From Orobanche coerulescens (lineage: Eukaryota; Streptophyta; Magnoliopsida; Lamiales; Orobanchaceae), in assembly GCA_033398695.1 (NCBI GenBank), contig CM065802.1:208649096-208713095 (forward strand): a DNA stretch of 64,000 bases. Direction: 5' to 3'. The translations under genes were made by a program, and so were the position numbers. The notes below the pieces were generated by a model. It searched no databases. It worked only from the letters and a program-made list of their open reading frames with translations, and was not told where the DNA came from. How positions within the stretch are numbered: the first letter of the stretch is position 1; each line of letters opens with the position of its first letter. This document shows, one piece after another, positions 11,245 to 22,888 of the stretch.

Positions 11245-12331
11245 TGTAACACCCCCGATGTATTCAGGAATATTACAGCACTGTAAATCCTTTACATATA
11301 AATTTACAAGACTGAAGAAAAGAAAATACAATAACAGGTACCAACATATAAAAGTAACTGAATTAAAAATACAACAGTTCTGGGTCAATACCGAGAATAT
11401 GATATCCGAAAGAGTAATATTAATACATAACCGAAATCAATCATCAAAATGACAACATACTCGAGTACTTAATAAAAATAACACAAACAACAGACAATTA
11501 AACCCGGCCGGAACATCACTCTGCACCCTCGTCGTCATGCAGCTCCAGTGGTTGTTTCCCTGCTCTCCTAGATCCTGAACATAAATAAATGTTCACCCCC
11601 GAAGGGGTTAGGACAACGATGCTAGTACAAGTACGATAATCCTACAACAATGATTTAATAAACAATAATCATAACAGGTTTCTCCAACGAGAAATCACAA
11701 CAATACATATCACATCATAACAGTCCCAAACATTCTCATGGTATTCCAACGATCCAGCGCACACAGCTATAGATTCCCATGATGATCCTGTCGGACTAAA
11801 GCATGGTGGAACTACCTGTGCAACGATCCACCGCACACAGCTATAGATTTCCCATGATGATTCCCTTCGGATCAATGCATGGTGGACAATTAATCACAAC
11901 ACATGTACACAGTACAATTATAACATAACCGACATAATACGAACAATTCTAATTAAAGTACTTGCCTCGATTCGATGAGAAGGATAAAACTCCCATGAAT
12001 AACAAATGCGCGAAGGTCGCTCCCTTCGATCAATCACGTTGCTAAGTCAAACCTTAACAAAAGTCTAACAATCCAAAATATGGTCGAAAGTTAATAAAAC
12101 GTAATCTGCCTGACTTGCTTAACGTCCGTTACGTACCTTTGGTAGCGTACGTTAAGCCTACTAGTTAGCGCACGTAAGCTTAGAAGTTTAGCATACGCTA
12201 ACTATGCATTGTCAGTCCTTCACTGATCAGTCGATTGACTCGTCTGATGGTATAATGTACGTTGCGTACCAAATGTAGCGTACGTTAACTATGCCCGATA
12301 GCGTATGTTAACTACATAGCTTAGCATACTC
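11245..12331 (-). repeat. G1 3' LTR, distal part
   Basis: This part matches 25066-26165 in the other LTR and stops at the CACTA terminus at 12332. It contains a pair of similar phrases, ccaacgatccagcgcacaca near 11746 and a second near 11822, and an array of TAGCGTACGTTA-like 12-mers from 12120. Confidence 0.93.
12120..12330. repeat. 12-mer palindrome array in the G1 3' LTR, block 1
   Basis: Copies of a TAGCGTACGTTA-like near-palindrome, for example taacgtccgtta, tagcgtacgtta, tagcgcacgtaa, tagcatacgcta and tagcgtatgtta. The block is repeated in the other LTR at 25953-26166. Confidence 0.8.
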
Positions 12332-12775
12332 CACTACTAGAAAAAACACATTTTAAATCGGTTAAAATAGGCCTTTTAAATCGGGTCTCGAACCGTTATA
12401 GATCCAGCCGATGTAAAAAATCTACACATTTAAAATCGGTTATTTAACCGATGTAGAAAATACATTTTACATCGGTTATTTAACCGATTTAGTAAGTGCA
12501 AATAACCGATTTAGAATGTCACATTCTAAATCGGATATTCAGAAATCCGATTTAGAATGCCAGACATTCTAAATCAGGTACTGCTTTAACTGATTTAGAA
12601 TGCCAGACATTATAAATCAGGTACTGCTTTAACCGATTTAGAATGCCAGACATTCTAAATCATGTACTGTTTTAACCGATTTAGAAAGAATATACATTCT
12701 ACATCGGTTTTTGCTTTAACCGATTTAGAAAAATTATATATTTTTTTTTAAAAAAATAGCAGATTTAGAAAAGCC
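12332..12775. repeat. CACTA terminal inverted repeat and subterminal repeats
   Basis: After the CACTA end, the motif aaccgatttagaatg and its reverse complement recur about every 25-40 bp. Several pairs form palindromes such as atcggttatttaaccgat (near 12437 and 12473). In CACTA elements such repeats bind the element's own DNA-binding protein. The matching repeats at the other end are missing. Confidence 0.88.
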
Positions 12776-15430
12776 CTGTTCACAAAAGTGGCAATTTTTT
12801 TGAGTACCTGACAAAACTGAATAATGAACTGCATTACAAAACACAATATCTAAACTCAAACTGACAAAAACAAACATTAAGCACTTTAATCGCTATAAAC
12901 TTTGATTCTAATAAAACAAACAATTCTCGTAATCAAGTCTAACATTAAAATGAAACATAATCAGTAAATACTAGTTAAAGATTCGAATGTCTAAAATAGT
13001 TCAACAAAATATTTTTCGCGAGGATTCATAAGCTTCACAGATCTTGAATACTTGAGCAAAATGGGATGTGCAGGACATGAAAACTTGAAGATTCCTTCCG
13101 CATTTTATTGACGAAGTTCAAACTCGACAAAGACACCATGGCAAGCAAGTTAACATATAAAAATTATATGATAAGTACGAAAACAAATGAAGCCGAGGAT
13201 TTGAAATCCACTGTAAAATGGATCTAAAAATCGACCACAACCAATCAAAATATTAGCCGAGGATTTGAAATCCACTGTAAAATGGTCCTTTTATCCAAAC
13301 CAGCTTTATAGCTTTATTACTATGAATTTATAATCCTTAGCTTCAAATCCTTCCATTATGGTGAAAGATTTGTATGAAGGTTCCTCACCAGCTTTCGATG
13401 CCTTCTTCATTATCCACGAGACGAGACATAATATAAAAGAAATTTAACCTAGCGAAGTCGCAACGCCTCTTCGAATTACATTACTTTCTGTAACCACAGC
13501 CACATTACAGATTTCTTTAGTGGAAAACAAAACAACCTACCATGCATGCGTTATTATGCAAAAATAACAAACTTAAATTCTTTTACTTGACAAATGTCTG
13601 GACATGAGCAAAGTACATTGCCGAAGCAACAAAGATCCACCACAAGTCAATAACCAATATGGCATCTCAAAGCCTACATCGGATTTTCCATGGAAATAAA
13701 GGCTCTGTCGAAGCTACATTCACCTAATTCAGGCCCCATTTGAACTCAAATACTTAAGAACTTATTAAGGATTAATCTGTTCACCAATATGCATACGGTT
13801 TCTGTAAAGTACAATCCGTGCGTACTACGGAACACAAGGAAATGGACACAGACAAATTCTTGAGCAACTAGCTTGAGAAGATGCATGTCCACCACAAAGA
13901 GAGCGCATAAATCACTACAGATTACACTATCCAACATTCAGGTGCAAATGTGTACCTATCGAGAAAATCATATTTTCAACCGAGGACATGAAAACCAAAC
14001 AAATCAAAATTTCTCCATAACATTGCCCAAGATGTTCCATATCAGCAACATACGGGAAAAACCACCTTGAAGTTTTAAAAATTACCCTAAGTCGCTAAAA
14101 GGCAAGAATCTCGATTCTTAATAAGATTAAAATTTTGTTCTTAAAATCAATACCTTTGTCAAATTGGAGCGAAATACCAATTACAAGCCACTAGGAGTCT
14201 TACTTTATAGCTTCCACAATATCACTCGAATCAAATCATGAAAAGCAGTAAAATACTCGAAATGTTCAAGGATAAAATAAACTAAAAGAAAAACAATAAA
14301 CGCAGAAGATTATAACCTTCCAACCTGAATTCCAATCACGCAGACCACAAATGTGATATACTGGGTTAATCGGGGCTATTATTCAAGTTATCAGGGCTGA
14401 ACCCAGAATCGTTTTAGACCTGAATAACCCATCTATTTATAAGCTGCAAATTACAACATGTGAACATTTTACAAGAATGTAGAGGTAGGAAACTGGACAG
14501 CAAATTACAGCACTAACATCTCCATCTAATCCTAAAATAACATAACAATGCAAATTTACAAACCAACAATCGTTTGGGTCAACACAGAACTGATCCGGCT
14601 ATTATTCAAGTTATCAGGGCTGAACCCAGTTCTAACCCGAACCCAACAACCTCAACCCTAAGTCCCTAGCCCAATTTATAGCATGTTATCACAATAGTGT
14701 TTTTGTTTCGTGTCAGTGATTGACAGCCTTAATTCTCATCTGCAACTAACATTTGTGAACCAAAATTCTCATCTAAACAGAAGTTCAAAAGGAAATCTTT
14801 CATAGAAGAGCTACACTTACAAAGAAAGAGAATGAGACAGACAGGGGGAAAGAGACAGAGAGAGAAAAGAAACAAAGAAAAAATAATATTAGCGTGCGAT
14901 AATAATAAGAAAGGAAACATCATATAACAACTTATAACAAGGATAGAGGAACCTCTCGTACTACTTCAATAAAGATGTAAAATCCAGAAAATATTGAGTC
15001 CAACGTCTTCGTACATCATCAATATCATCCTTCGAATAAGGCTCTTCCATATCAAATGTCTGCAAATTAACAAGAGGCCACCATTTGATCAAATATCCAT
15101 AAATATTTTCAATATTTATAGCGGGTTTTCAGTTTTTAGTTTTTTTTTTTTTATAACATTTAGTTTCGGGGAGCGATGCAGACCGGTCTATTGAGTCTCA
15201 CAGAAACCTACTATAAAAAAACCCAATTGTTTTTCAAAATTACAAATACCATGTTAAGGTATCGGGAAGCTATATGGTACCCGTGGCTACGGTACCCTGT
15301 GTGTATATATTCACAATTGGATTCGTGGTGGATTCTTTTTTTACAGATCCAATGATTAAATACACATGCGGTGAATGGTACATCGCGGGTACCTTAGAAT
15401 TGTCCTAAGGTATTACATATACTTTCTCAT
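12776..15430. other. CACTA 3' region without a recognisable gene
   Basis: The stretch is AT-rich and I see no convincing coding sequence. Two short direct repeats stand out: gaggatttgaaatccactg at about 13196 and 13259, and gctattattcaagttatcag at about 14376 and 14600. These look like local duplications. It probably represents the 3' untranslated part and filler of the CACTA element. Confidence 0.5.
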
Positions 15431-16764
15431 TTATGCACTCTTTGCACTACCCTTACTAGCATTACGTTTTAATACACCAAAATAAAAACAGTGGGTTGTA
15501 CACAATAAGGTACCTTTTCGAATGAGTCGACGATGTCTAATGTGATGATCTCCAGCATATACCTCATAACAAAGTACCCACATGCCGAACCTCCAATTTG
15601 CTTGTGACACTTGAAAAAAAAAAGTAAAATGAACAATTATGATTATAAACATTTAATGCCTTAACTTAAATAAGTATAGAAAGTAAACATGTTTGAAAAT
15701 TTACCTTTGGAAAAACCCATCTGGGCTTCTTTAATTTGTAAGTGTGCTTGCCCTTAATAACTTGATATGCATCAAACGCTCTATGACATAATAAATAAAA
15801 AATTTATTTCAAAATAGGCACAGAAGACTATAAAGGGATTTTTTATTCAACTCATACGTCTCAATCTTGTTGATCAAGTCCTTCTTGGGCTTTCTCCCTA
15901 GGGAGCAGAACCAGGCGACGACATTCTGTTTCGGGCAAAGAACAATCAATTGCCAATGATCCCTGCAATAAATCCACATAATTATTCAAACGGCCAGAAG
16001 TACTGTTGGATGATATTGTCGAAACTAACCATAATTGTCTAGTTGTTTGTTTCCTGATATGTGATAAGTTCCTAAATCTGATACAAATACAACGAACTTG
16101 ACCAATATTTCAAGTACTTTGCGAGTCATGGAAATAAAAATAAAAAGTAGAGTTTAGCAAGGGAGAAAGTAAAGCAGGAAACAAAATAAACATAATGAAT
16201 CTTTTGAGAAGCACTAGAAAAACTGAAGTTTTTCTATTTCACTTAAACTAGTGTTACTTACTCGGCAAAGTACGGTGCAAGGAAACAATCAAAATCTCCT
16301 GCTGTAATTCTTGTCCTAATGTATCTTGCTATGTCTTGCTTATTATTGCAGTGCTTTGAATGGTGAGTGGGCACATCAATCCATATTTCGTCTCTACCCA
16401 ACAATTTCAACATGTTGTGGAGATACCTACAATAATATTGAATTTTTGTCAATTTAAAAATTCGCTACAGACAAACATTTGAAGAAGTAAATATATACAT
16501 TATTACATTTAAGAGTGCGTTATATGTTGAAAGATAAATAACATACTTATTGTAGAATTGCAAGATAGACACGCAAAGCTTTTGATTTTGCAACAACTCC
16601 ATGATATCCTGTTGACAAATAAATAACTCCCTTTTCTCACCAATTATCTCGGCCTCAATATCTACATGAATGGGTTCTTTAATATCAACCGCGGCAAACC
16701 ACATTAGTTTCAGCACATCAGTATCTGGTTGAGATAAGGGTTTTGGATCCACTTGTTTTGCCAA
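15431..16764 (-). pseudogene. Ulp1-like cysteine protease domain of the CACTA element, five exons
   Basis: Five exon-like pieces on the minus strand, with GT-AG-type borders, lie near 16764-16547, 16426-16262, 15962-15858, 15780-15705 and 15613-15431. They read DTDVLKLMWFAAVDIKEPIH, GRDEIWIDVPTHHSKHC, FLAPYFAE, then DHWQLIVLCPKQNVVAWFCS, RKPKKDLINKI, KKPRWVFPK and QANWRFGMWVLCYEV. The D-H-W block is the catalytic histidine region of C48 (Ulp1/SUMO) proteases, which many plant CACTA and Mutator elements carry. The usual E-C-G-Y-Y-V block that holds the catalytic cysteine appears here as R-F-G-M-W-V, so the cysteine is replaced by phenylalanine. Probably inactive; exon borders are estimates. 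Confidence 0.72.
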
Positions 16765-16965
16765 AGAAATACCCTACATATATAAAGGAAACAAGAAATA
16801 GAAAACTGAAATCAAGTAAAGTTTGATATACAGTTCCAGATTTAACTTCGGGGAACACTATTATCCACCATGCATATGTTATAACAATTTAAGTGAAGGA
16901 TCGACCATTCTTTTTCTTTATTTTCTACACTAAGTGAATGATTTGTTTTCAACAGAATTTGGCTC

Positions 16966-17160
16966 TACAAAACAGCCCTAAACTTCAAAACAGCCCCAAA
17001 CTTCAAAACAGGCCGATTTTGTATATATTACAAAACAGCCCCAATTTCTAGAAATTTTGTATATATTACAAAACAGCCCCAAACTTCAAAACAGCCCCAT
17101 ATTTTTTATATATTACCAAATTTTAGAAATTTTGTATATATTACAAAACAGCCCCAATTA
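16966..17160. repeat. Tandem repeat of an aaaacagcccc unit
   Basis: The phrase cttcaaaacagccccaaa and a longer variant with ttttgtatatattac recur about seven times. It lies inside the CACTA element, between the Ulp1 exons and the helicase fragment. No coding sense. Confidence 0.75.
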
Positions 17161-17298
17161 CTTGATTATGGGTACAATTTTATGCATACCAAAATCTTTA
17201 TTGATAATAGCAGTACTATATGCATCTTTATATGTTATTTGTCATATGATATTTTATTTTCGACATTAATGTTGTTTAAAGCTGATTATATTTTTCCT

Positions 17299-17385
17299 GA
17301 TGGCTATTGGGATATCAAAGTATGACCTGAATTTATCCTTTATCTCTTTATTGTGAACCAAAACCTTGGTCCGTATCCTTCAAAA
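17299..17385 (-). mobile_element. Fragment of an RTE LINE inside the CACTA element
   Basis: The + strand text tgatggctattgg, atatcaaagtatgacc, tttatctcttta and tgaaccaaaacc matches 9170-9240 of the LINE in this window with a few changes. In the LINE this codes for the start of the reverse transcriptase region on the minus strand. It probably lay in an intron of the captured helicase gene. Confidence 0.7.
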
Positions 17386-17523
17386 CAATTAAATTTTGTT
17401 AACTAAGGCCATTCTTGAAGAAAGAAACTTTATCTTTGCATATGTAATCGGCTTTGGTTTCTTTGGGTTTTGTTTATTTCCACATTAAACATTAATTATC
17501 TTGGCTCATATATTGTTATTGCG

Positions 17524-17899
17524 GCTTCACTCCTTGTCGTTTTTGTCTTTGGATGAAGTTGACCGCATGATTAAGCGGTCATTTTCGTGAGTTGCAATCC
17601 ATAATTGACATGCTTCCCATGAGTAGAGAATCGGTGATAGTCGACCTCGGAATACTGCAGGCTGTTTCTTTGTTGCAGCGTCAAAGAAAGAAAAGACAAA
17701 CATTTGTGTTTTCTGCAACTCTTGCTCTATCAGCTGATTTTCGTAAGAAGTTAAAGCATGGATCTGTGCAAGCGAAAAAAGATGAGCTCAATTCGATCGA
17801 GGCCCTTTCAGAGAGAGCAGGAATGAGAGCAAATACCGCTATAATGGATCTTACTAATGCATCAATATTGGCAAACAAGCTTGTGGAATCAATTATTGA
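17524..17899 (+). pseudogene. RH13: Captured exon of a DEAD-box RNA helicase (RH13-like)
   Basis: The + strand reads [16 protein letters not shown], then after a 1-base frameshift [54 protein letters not shown] and [18 protein letters not shown]. This matches the middle of plant RH13-type helicases: motif II as LDE-V-D (normally LDEAD) and motif III FSAT. A GTATGT splice donor follows at 17900, and an intron-like stretch ending ttattgcgg (mutated acceptor) precedes 17524. Introns are kept, so genomic DNA was captured rather than mRNA. It lies inside the CACTA element, antisense to its genes. It covers only one exon, with a frameshift, so it makes no helicase. Confidence 0.78.
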
Positions 17900-18170
17900 G
17901 TATGTTTTTACTTCTTAAATTTGAATACCTGTGATAAACTTCCGTCATTGCACAATGCAAGCCCTGTCTGTGATCTGACTCATGTTCTTCTATATTTTCC
18001 TACGTTAATCGCTCCCGCTCATACAACAAATAGTATCTCATTTTGATTTTCTGGTTTCACATTGGATGCTTGAAGGTTTTAAATGATTGATGTGTAGCAC
18101 TAGAGTCCAAAAGCACGTAAGCAGGTATATTAAACACTAATAACGTACATGTGTGTGTGTGTGTGTTACC

Positions 18171-18811
18171 TTATTTGTAACATTTTGTATCAATCTCCTT
18201 GGCCAAGCAATAAACTGGTTCGGCGCTTCCGCCACAACACTGACCTCATCCGTCGGGCATGGCACTCGTGCATCTCCCACTACAACACGTACCACCACCA
18301 CCCTAGCCTCATCCCCATTCATTTGTTGGTGGTGTATGGTTGGCCCCAAGTTGTGGATGCGAGCATATGCAACTAGTCGCCTTCGAGGATCCTCCGCATA
18401 TAACTCATACTCGTCGTTATCTTCGTTGTGAGTACCTTCTGATATCGGACCTGGAGCGCAACTCCCTTTTGTGCTCTGGACTGCTGGAGAGCTAAGTATA
18501 CCTTCCCCATGTGAGCCTATCATCGTCATTACCTCTGCTTTCATTTGGTCCTTCATCTTTTCCCAATCTTTCTGCAATTCTTGTTGTGTTTGTTGCTTCA
18601 CTTGCTCAATGATGACATCCAACTCCTCTCGTGACACCATTCCTGAACCTCTAGATTGGTGTAGCCGACCGAAATAGTCCTTAATGCCAACTCCCTTCCC
18701 AACACCTCTTACACGACCAGGGTGTTCCGGCTTTCCTATTGCAACTGCAAGTATGTCGTTCCTCCCACTAGGTGTGAAGCTACCCTCGGAGCACTGCTCT
18801 TCTAAAGAGTC
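18171..18811 (-). pseudogene. CACTA plant-transposase exon (GRVRG type)
   Basis: From a splice acceptor at 18812 (ctgcatag on the minus strand) the exon reads LEEQCSEGSFTPSGRNDIL, KPEHPGRVRGVGKGVGIKDY and FGRLHQ. From 18640 it continues with a long helical stretch, SREELDVIIEQVKQQTQQEL, up to a GTAAC donor at 18170. The EHPGRVRGVG phrase is typical of the Ptta/En/Spm family of plant CACTA proteins, thought to act in DNA binding or transposition. The helical part could form a coiled coil. The remaining exons toward 18898 are missing. A short tg microsatellite lies in the donor-side intron (18148-18166). Confidence 0.78.
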
Positions 18812-18898
18812 CTATGCAGAAAACATTAAAACAATCATTGTACGTGATGGATTACAAGAAAGTTCAAGTATTTTTTTGAAAAGTATTTAAATAATATT

Positions 18899-20140
18899 TA
18901 AGCGTGCATGGCAGTTTCTCACTGGGCAGATGACTGTTCTAACTGTGATGAAGCTTACGAAATCCTCAGTGATTAACGTACGTTATATCCATACATATCA
19001 TGCTCATACGATTACGAATAATCTTACGGATTCAAACATCTTTGAATTCAAGAAAATGAATATCATCACAATCATTTAAATTCAATCTCGATTATCATTT
19101 TCATATGAAGTTCGGTGATCTCAGGCTGATGCACTTGATTCCATTATCATCATTATATTCAGATTACTTCTAAAGAACTAACAAATCCAACTTATAAGAA
19201 GGGATACAATCTTCGATCATTCTTTCGTAAGTCCGTTTATCAAATGTGATATCAATCTCCAAGTCTACGATCAATATGACAATGCTATTCAATATGGATA
19301 ATTAATCTCAAAACATTACTTTCATCATTGACGTAATAGGATTCCAACTATGATGTTCCAACAATGATATCTTAAGCATAATCATTCCAACTTCTAAACA
19401 TTATGTGTTTGAATAATTCATCAATGGAACTCAATATCTTGATAGCATGCTCACCATATCCTTAAGAACACGAATTCACCGTTGGAGATAGTATTAACAT
19501 ACCTTAAGATGAAGAAAACACCGAGACAATAGGTAGACTTCAACTCTGGTTGCTTGTATGACAATCCAAGATGAGTCTCTACTTCAAAGATCAAGTATGA
19601 GTAATCTCCAATCTTTAATGATCAAGTTGAGATGGTTTAAATGTCTTTAAGAAGAAGGGGAGGCTCTTTGGAACTTCCAAGAAACGAAGGACAAGTGAAG
19701 AAAACGTAAACAAAATAAAATGGGGTGTTGTCCCTTTTATAATGTTTTTGTACGTTAACTGTTTAGCGCATGCTACAACAATGTCCTTAGCGCACGCTAA
19801 AGAGCGTTGACTCCAAAATTGTCCAGGTTCATCCACGGGTATCTTATCCGGACCTATGTCCGGTTGGCGCATGTGACGGCCGCCCAACCTAATTATTGGT
19901 TGGTTAACGCATGCTACGCTACATTCGTAGCATACGCTAACTCCGACTGTTAACGTACGTTAAGCTTCATTGTTAACGTACGTTATCACGTATATGCATG
20001 GGAAAATTGACATGTTTCCATACTCATGTACAAGGATACAAATATGAGAAATATCATACTTCGATTATCATTATCACCAATCCGAATAATACAGGGTTCA
20101 ACAACAGATGAAATACTTAATGATTAATCCAGATATTACA
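18899..20140 (-). repeat. G1 3' LTR, proximal part
   Basis: The stretch matches 26165-27406 of the other LTR, from taagcgtgcatggcag to gatattaca. It contains motif block 2 at 19751-19985. The minus-strand reading near 19615-19887 is present in both LTRs but shows no known domain, so I do not call it a gene. Confidence 0.93.
19751..19985. repeat. 12-mer palindrome array in the G1 3' LTR, block 2
   Basis: Copies include tagcgcatgcta, tagcgcacgcta, taacgcatgcta, tagcatacgcta and the perfect palindrome taacgtacgtta (twice). The same block is at 27016-27250. Confidence 0.82.
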
Positions 20141-20161
20141 TACTCTCCTTCTAAAATGGAG
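20141..20161 (-). other. G1 polypurine tract
   Basis: The minus strand reads purine-rich agaaggagagta directly before the LTR start tgtaatatc. This primes plus-strand synthesis. Confidence 0.75.
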
Positions 20162-20175
20162 TTTCGTCCCGAAAC

Positions 20176-21472
20176 TCAAGATGAAAATAACTCAAGATAT
20201 CTAAACTTCATGCTATCTTCCGTTTCCCAAGTGGCTTATTCCACTCCGTGGTGTGACCACTGAACTTTAACCAAAGCGATCGGTTTGTTCCTCAATTGCT
20301 TCACTCGACTCTCGAGTATTCTGATCAGTCTCTCTTCAAACGTGCCATCCCGAGCGACTTCGATCTCGCCGAAATCAATGACATGACTAGGATCTGGTAT
20401 ATACTTTCGTAGCTGGGATACGTGGAACACGTTATGAACATGGCTCAATGACGGCGGTAGTGCCAATATATAAGCCAACCCTCCAACTCTCTCAAGAATC
20501 TCGAACGGTCTGATATATCTCGGACTCACCCTTTCTTCCGAAACGAAAGATTTCCCGAGTAGGAGAAACCTTTAAAAGTGCATGATCTCCAGTACTGAAC
20601 TCTAACGGGCGATGGCGTATGTCTGCATAAGATTTCTATCGACTCTGGGCGGTGAACAGCCTTTCGCGAATCAGGGTTATCTTCTCGCGTGTCTGCACGA
20701 TCAATTCCGGTTCCGTCCCGATCAAGTCTGATGAATTGTCTCAACATAGGGGAGATCTACATCTCCTACCGTATAATGCCTCAAACGGTGCCATCTTAAT
20801 GGAATCATGCCAACTATTGTTGTAGGTGAATTCAATCAATGACATATGAACTTCCCAATCAGCTAACCAATCTAAGCCACAAGCCCTTAGCATGTCTTCC
20901 ACCATTTGAATAGTCCTTTAGGATTGTCCGTCTGTCTGCGGGTGATAAGCTATGCTGAAGTTCAACTCGGTTCCCAAGGCCTTATGAACTGCTTTCCAAA
21001 AATGAGACACCAATCGTATGTCTCGGACAGAAATAATGGTCTTTGGCGTACCATGCAATCGGACTATCTATGAAATAAATACTCGTGCCAACCTTTTGGG
21101 TCCCCAGGTGTCCTTAATACCTAGAAAATGAGCCGATTTGGTTACGCGATCAACTATTACCCAAATCATGTTCATTCCTGTCTTGGTTCTGGGCATATTA
21201 TTGATAAATTCCATCGATATGTCCTCCCACTTCCATTCAGGAATCGGGAGCGGCTTCAGCATTACGGCAGGTCATTAATGCTCGATCTTAACCTGCTGAC
21301 AAGTCAAACATTTCGAAACATAATCCGCTACAACTTTCTTCATGTTGCCCCACCAAAAGTTCTGCTTCAAGTCCTTATACATCTTACTGGTGCTCAGGTG
21401 GATAGAATAGAGCGTGCTGTGAGCTTCCTTCATAATTGTCTGCTTCAGAACATCGACATCGGGAACGCAAAG
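20176..21472 (-). pseudogene. pol: G1 pol: integrase with chromodomain
   Basis: The minus strand shows the zinc-binding block ending CLTCQQVKIEH, then PLPIPEWKWEDISMEFINN, the catalytic IWVIVDRVTKSAHFLGIKD and the second aspartate in SVRDIRL. LNFSIAYHPQTDGQS, FTYNNSWHDSIKMAP and YGRRCRSPL follow. The tail (20529-20176) reads YIRPFEILERVGGLAYILAL, NVFHVSQLRKYIPD and the chromodomain core VKQLRNKPIALVKVQWSHHG with ATWE after it. A chromodomain guides insertion toward certain chromatin marks in chromoviruses. Stops interrupt the frame, among them the E of S-E-R after TDGQ. Confidence 0.92.
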
Positions 21473-22888
21473 TCAGTTCTGAAATCTCAAAACTCCATCA
21501 TCATGAATTACGAATCCGGGCGCCTTTCCCTTGATCACTTCATCACGTAACCGAATCATCAGAGGATCATCTACTTGCTTAGATTTTATTTTCTCGGTTA
21601 ACGATGAAGTTATTTCCATCACGCACAGTTGTCCTTGGACCTTTTGCAACCATACTTCAATTCCTTCTCGAATCATCTCTCGTTGAATGCTGAGCTGGGA
21701 GGTCAATGTCTCCAGCATCTGAATAGAAACAGGCTTGCGTCTAAGTGCATCGGCCACTACATTTGCTTTGCCTGGATGATAAAAAATCTCCAAGTCATAG
21801 TCCTTAATAAGTTCCATCCATCTTCTTTGCCGCATGTTCAACTCTTTCTGACTGAAGATGTATTTGAGACTCTTGTGATCTGTAAAGATCTGACAGTGAG
21901 TCCCGCACAGGTAATGTCTCCAGATTTTCAAAGCAAAAACTATTGCTACCAGCTCCAAATCATGCGTTGGGTAATTCACTTCATAAGGTTTCAGCTGTCG
22001 TGACTCATAAGCGATCACCTTATCATTCTGCATCAATACGCATCCGAGTCCTTGGTTCGAAGCATCATTGTAAACTATAAATCCTCTAGTTCCCTGTGGG
22101 AGTGCTAAAATCAGTGCCGTCGTCAATCTTTTCTTCAATTCATCAAAACTATTCTGGCACATCTCATTCCACTCAAACTTTTGAGTTTTCTGTAGTAGTC
22201 GAGTAAGTGGGTGGGTAATTTTGGAAAACCCTTCCACGAATCGATGGTAATACCCAGCAAGTCCTAAGAAACTCCGGACTTCTTTCACATTCTTTGGAGT
22301 CTTCCAATCCATAACTGCGTCGATCTTCTGAGGATCTACTCGGACTCCTTCAGCTAATACCACATGGCCGAGGAACATTACTTCCTTTAGACAGAATTCA
22401 CACTTAGAAAGTTTGGCGTATAATTGTTCATTTCTCAACAGGTCTAACACAATCGGTAAATGCTGCGCATGCTCTTTCGGGCTCCAAGAATACAGCAGAA
22501 TGTCATCAATGAACATAACCACAAACTTGTCTAAATACTCGATGAACACTCGGTTCATCAATTGCATGAATACAGCAGGTGCGTTAGTGAGACCAAATGG
22601 CATCACTACAAACTCATAGTGTCCGTAGCGAATTCTGAACGCTGATTTTGGAACATCAGATTCCTTAATCCTCGGCTGATGATATCCTGATCTCAGGTCG
22701 ATTTTAGAAAACATTGTTGCTCCTTGTAACTGGTCAAACAAATCATCAATCCATGGCAATGGATACTTGTTCTTAATCATCATCTTGTTCAGCTCTGGAT
22801 AGTCAATACACAATCGAAGCGATCCATCCTCTTCCGGACAAAAATAACTGGTGCACCCTAGGGCGAAACGCTTGGCTGGATATAGCAT
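21473..22888 (-). pseudogene. pol: G1 pol: reverse transcriptase and RNase H
   Basis: A 471-residue open stretch holds the gypsy reverse transcriptase and RNase [68 protein letters not shown], the active site [13 protein letters not shown] and [20 protein letters not shown]. RNase H then reads [46 protein letters not shown] and [17 protein letters not shown] is kept, as is the D of DHKS. A frameshift at about 22860-22888 joins it to the protease frame, so the open stretch is not a complete polyprotein. Its M is not a real start. Confidence 0.94.

Larger units (their letters stand above)
12332..18898 (-). mobile_element. CACTA (En/Spm) transposon, one end lost, inside the G1 3' LTR
   Basis: The terminus CACTACTAGAAAAAACA begins at 12332, followed by about 430 bp of subterminal repeats. 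The empty site is seen in the other LTR of G1, where tactctaagcg is continuous at about 26159. Coding exons on the minus strand are a GRVRG-type CACTA protein exon (18811-18171) and a Ulp1-like protease domain (16764-15431), so 12332 is the 3' end. No TAGTAGTG terminus is found near 18898, so the 5' end, with the transposase core, has been lost. A helicase gene piece is carried inside. Confidence 0.85.

Noticed and set aside
12776..15430. Possible gene in the quiet part of the CACTA element
   Set aside because: Open stretches are short, on both strands, and show no conserved residues.
18149..18431. Plus-strand open stretches over the CACTA exon
   Set aside because: Shadows of the minus-strand GRVRG exon and a tg microsatellite.
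19615..19887. 90-99 residue minus-strand open stretch present in both G1 LTRs
   Set aside because: Repeated only because LTRs are duplicated; no known motif and it overlaps the 12-mer array.
21128..22003. Plus-strand open stretches of up to 140 codons
   Set aside because: Antisense shadows of G1 integrase and reverse transcriptase.
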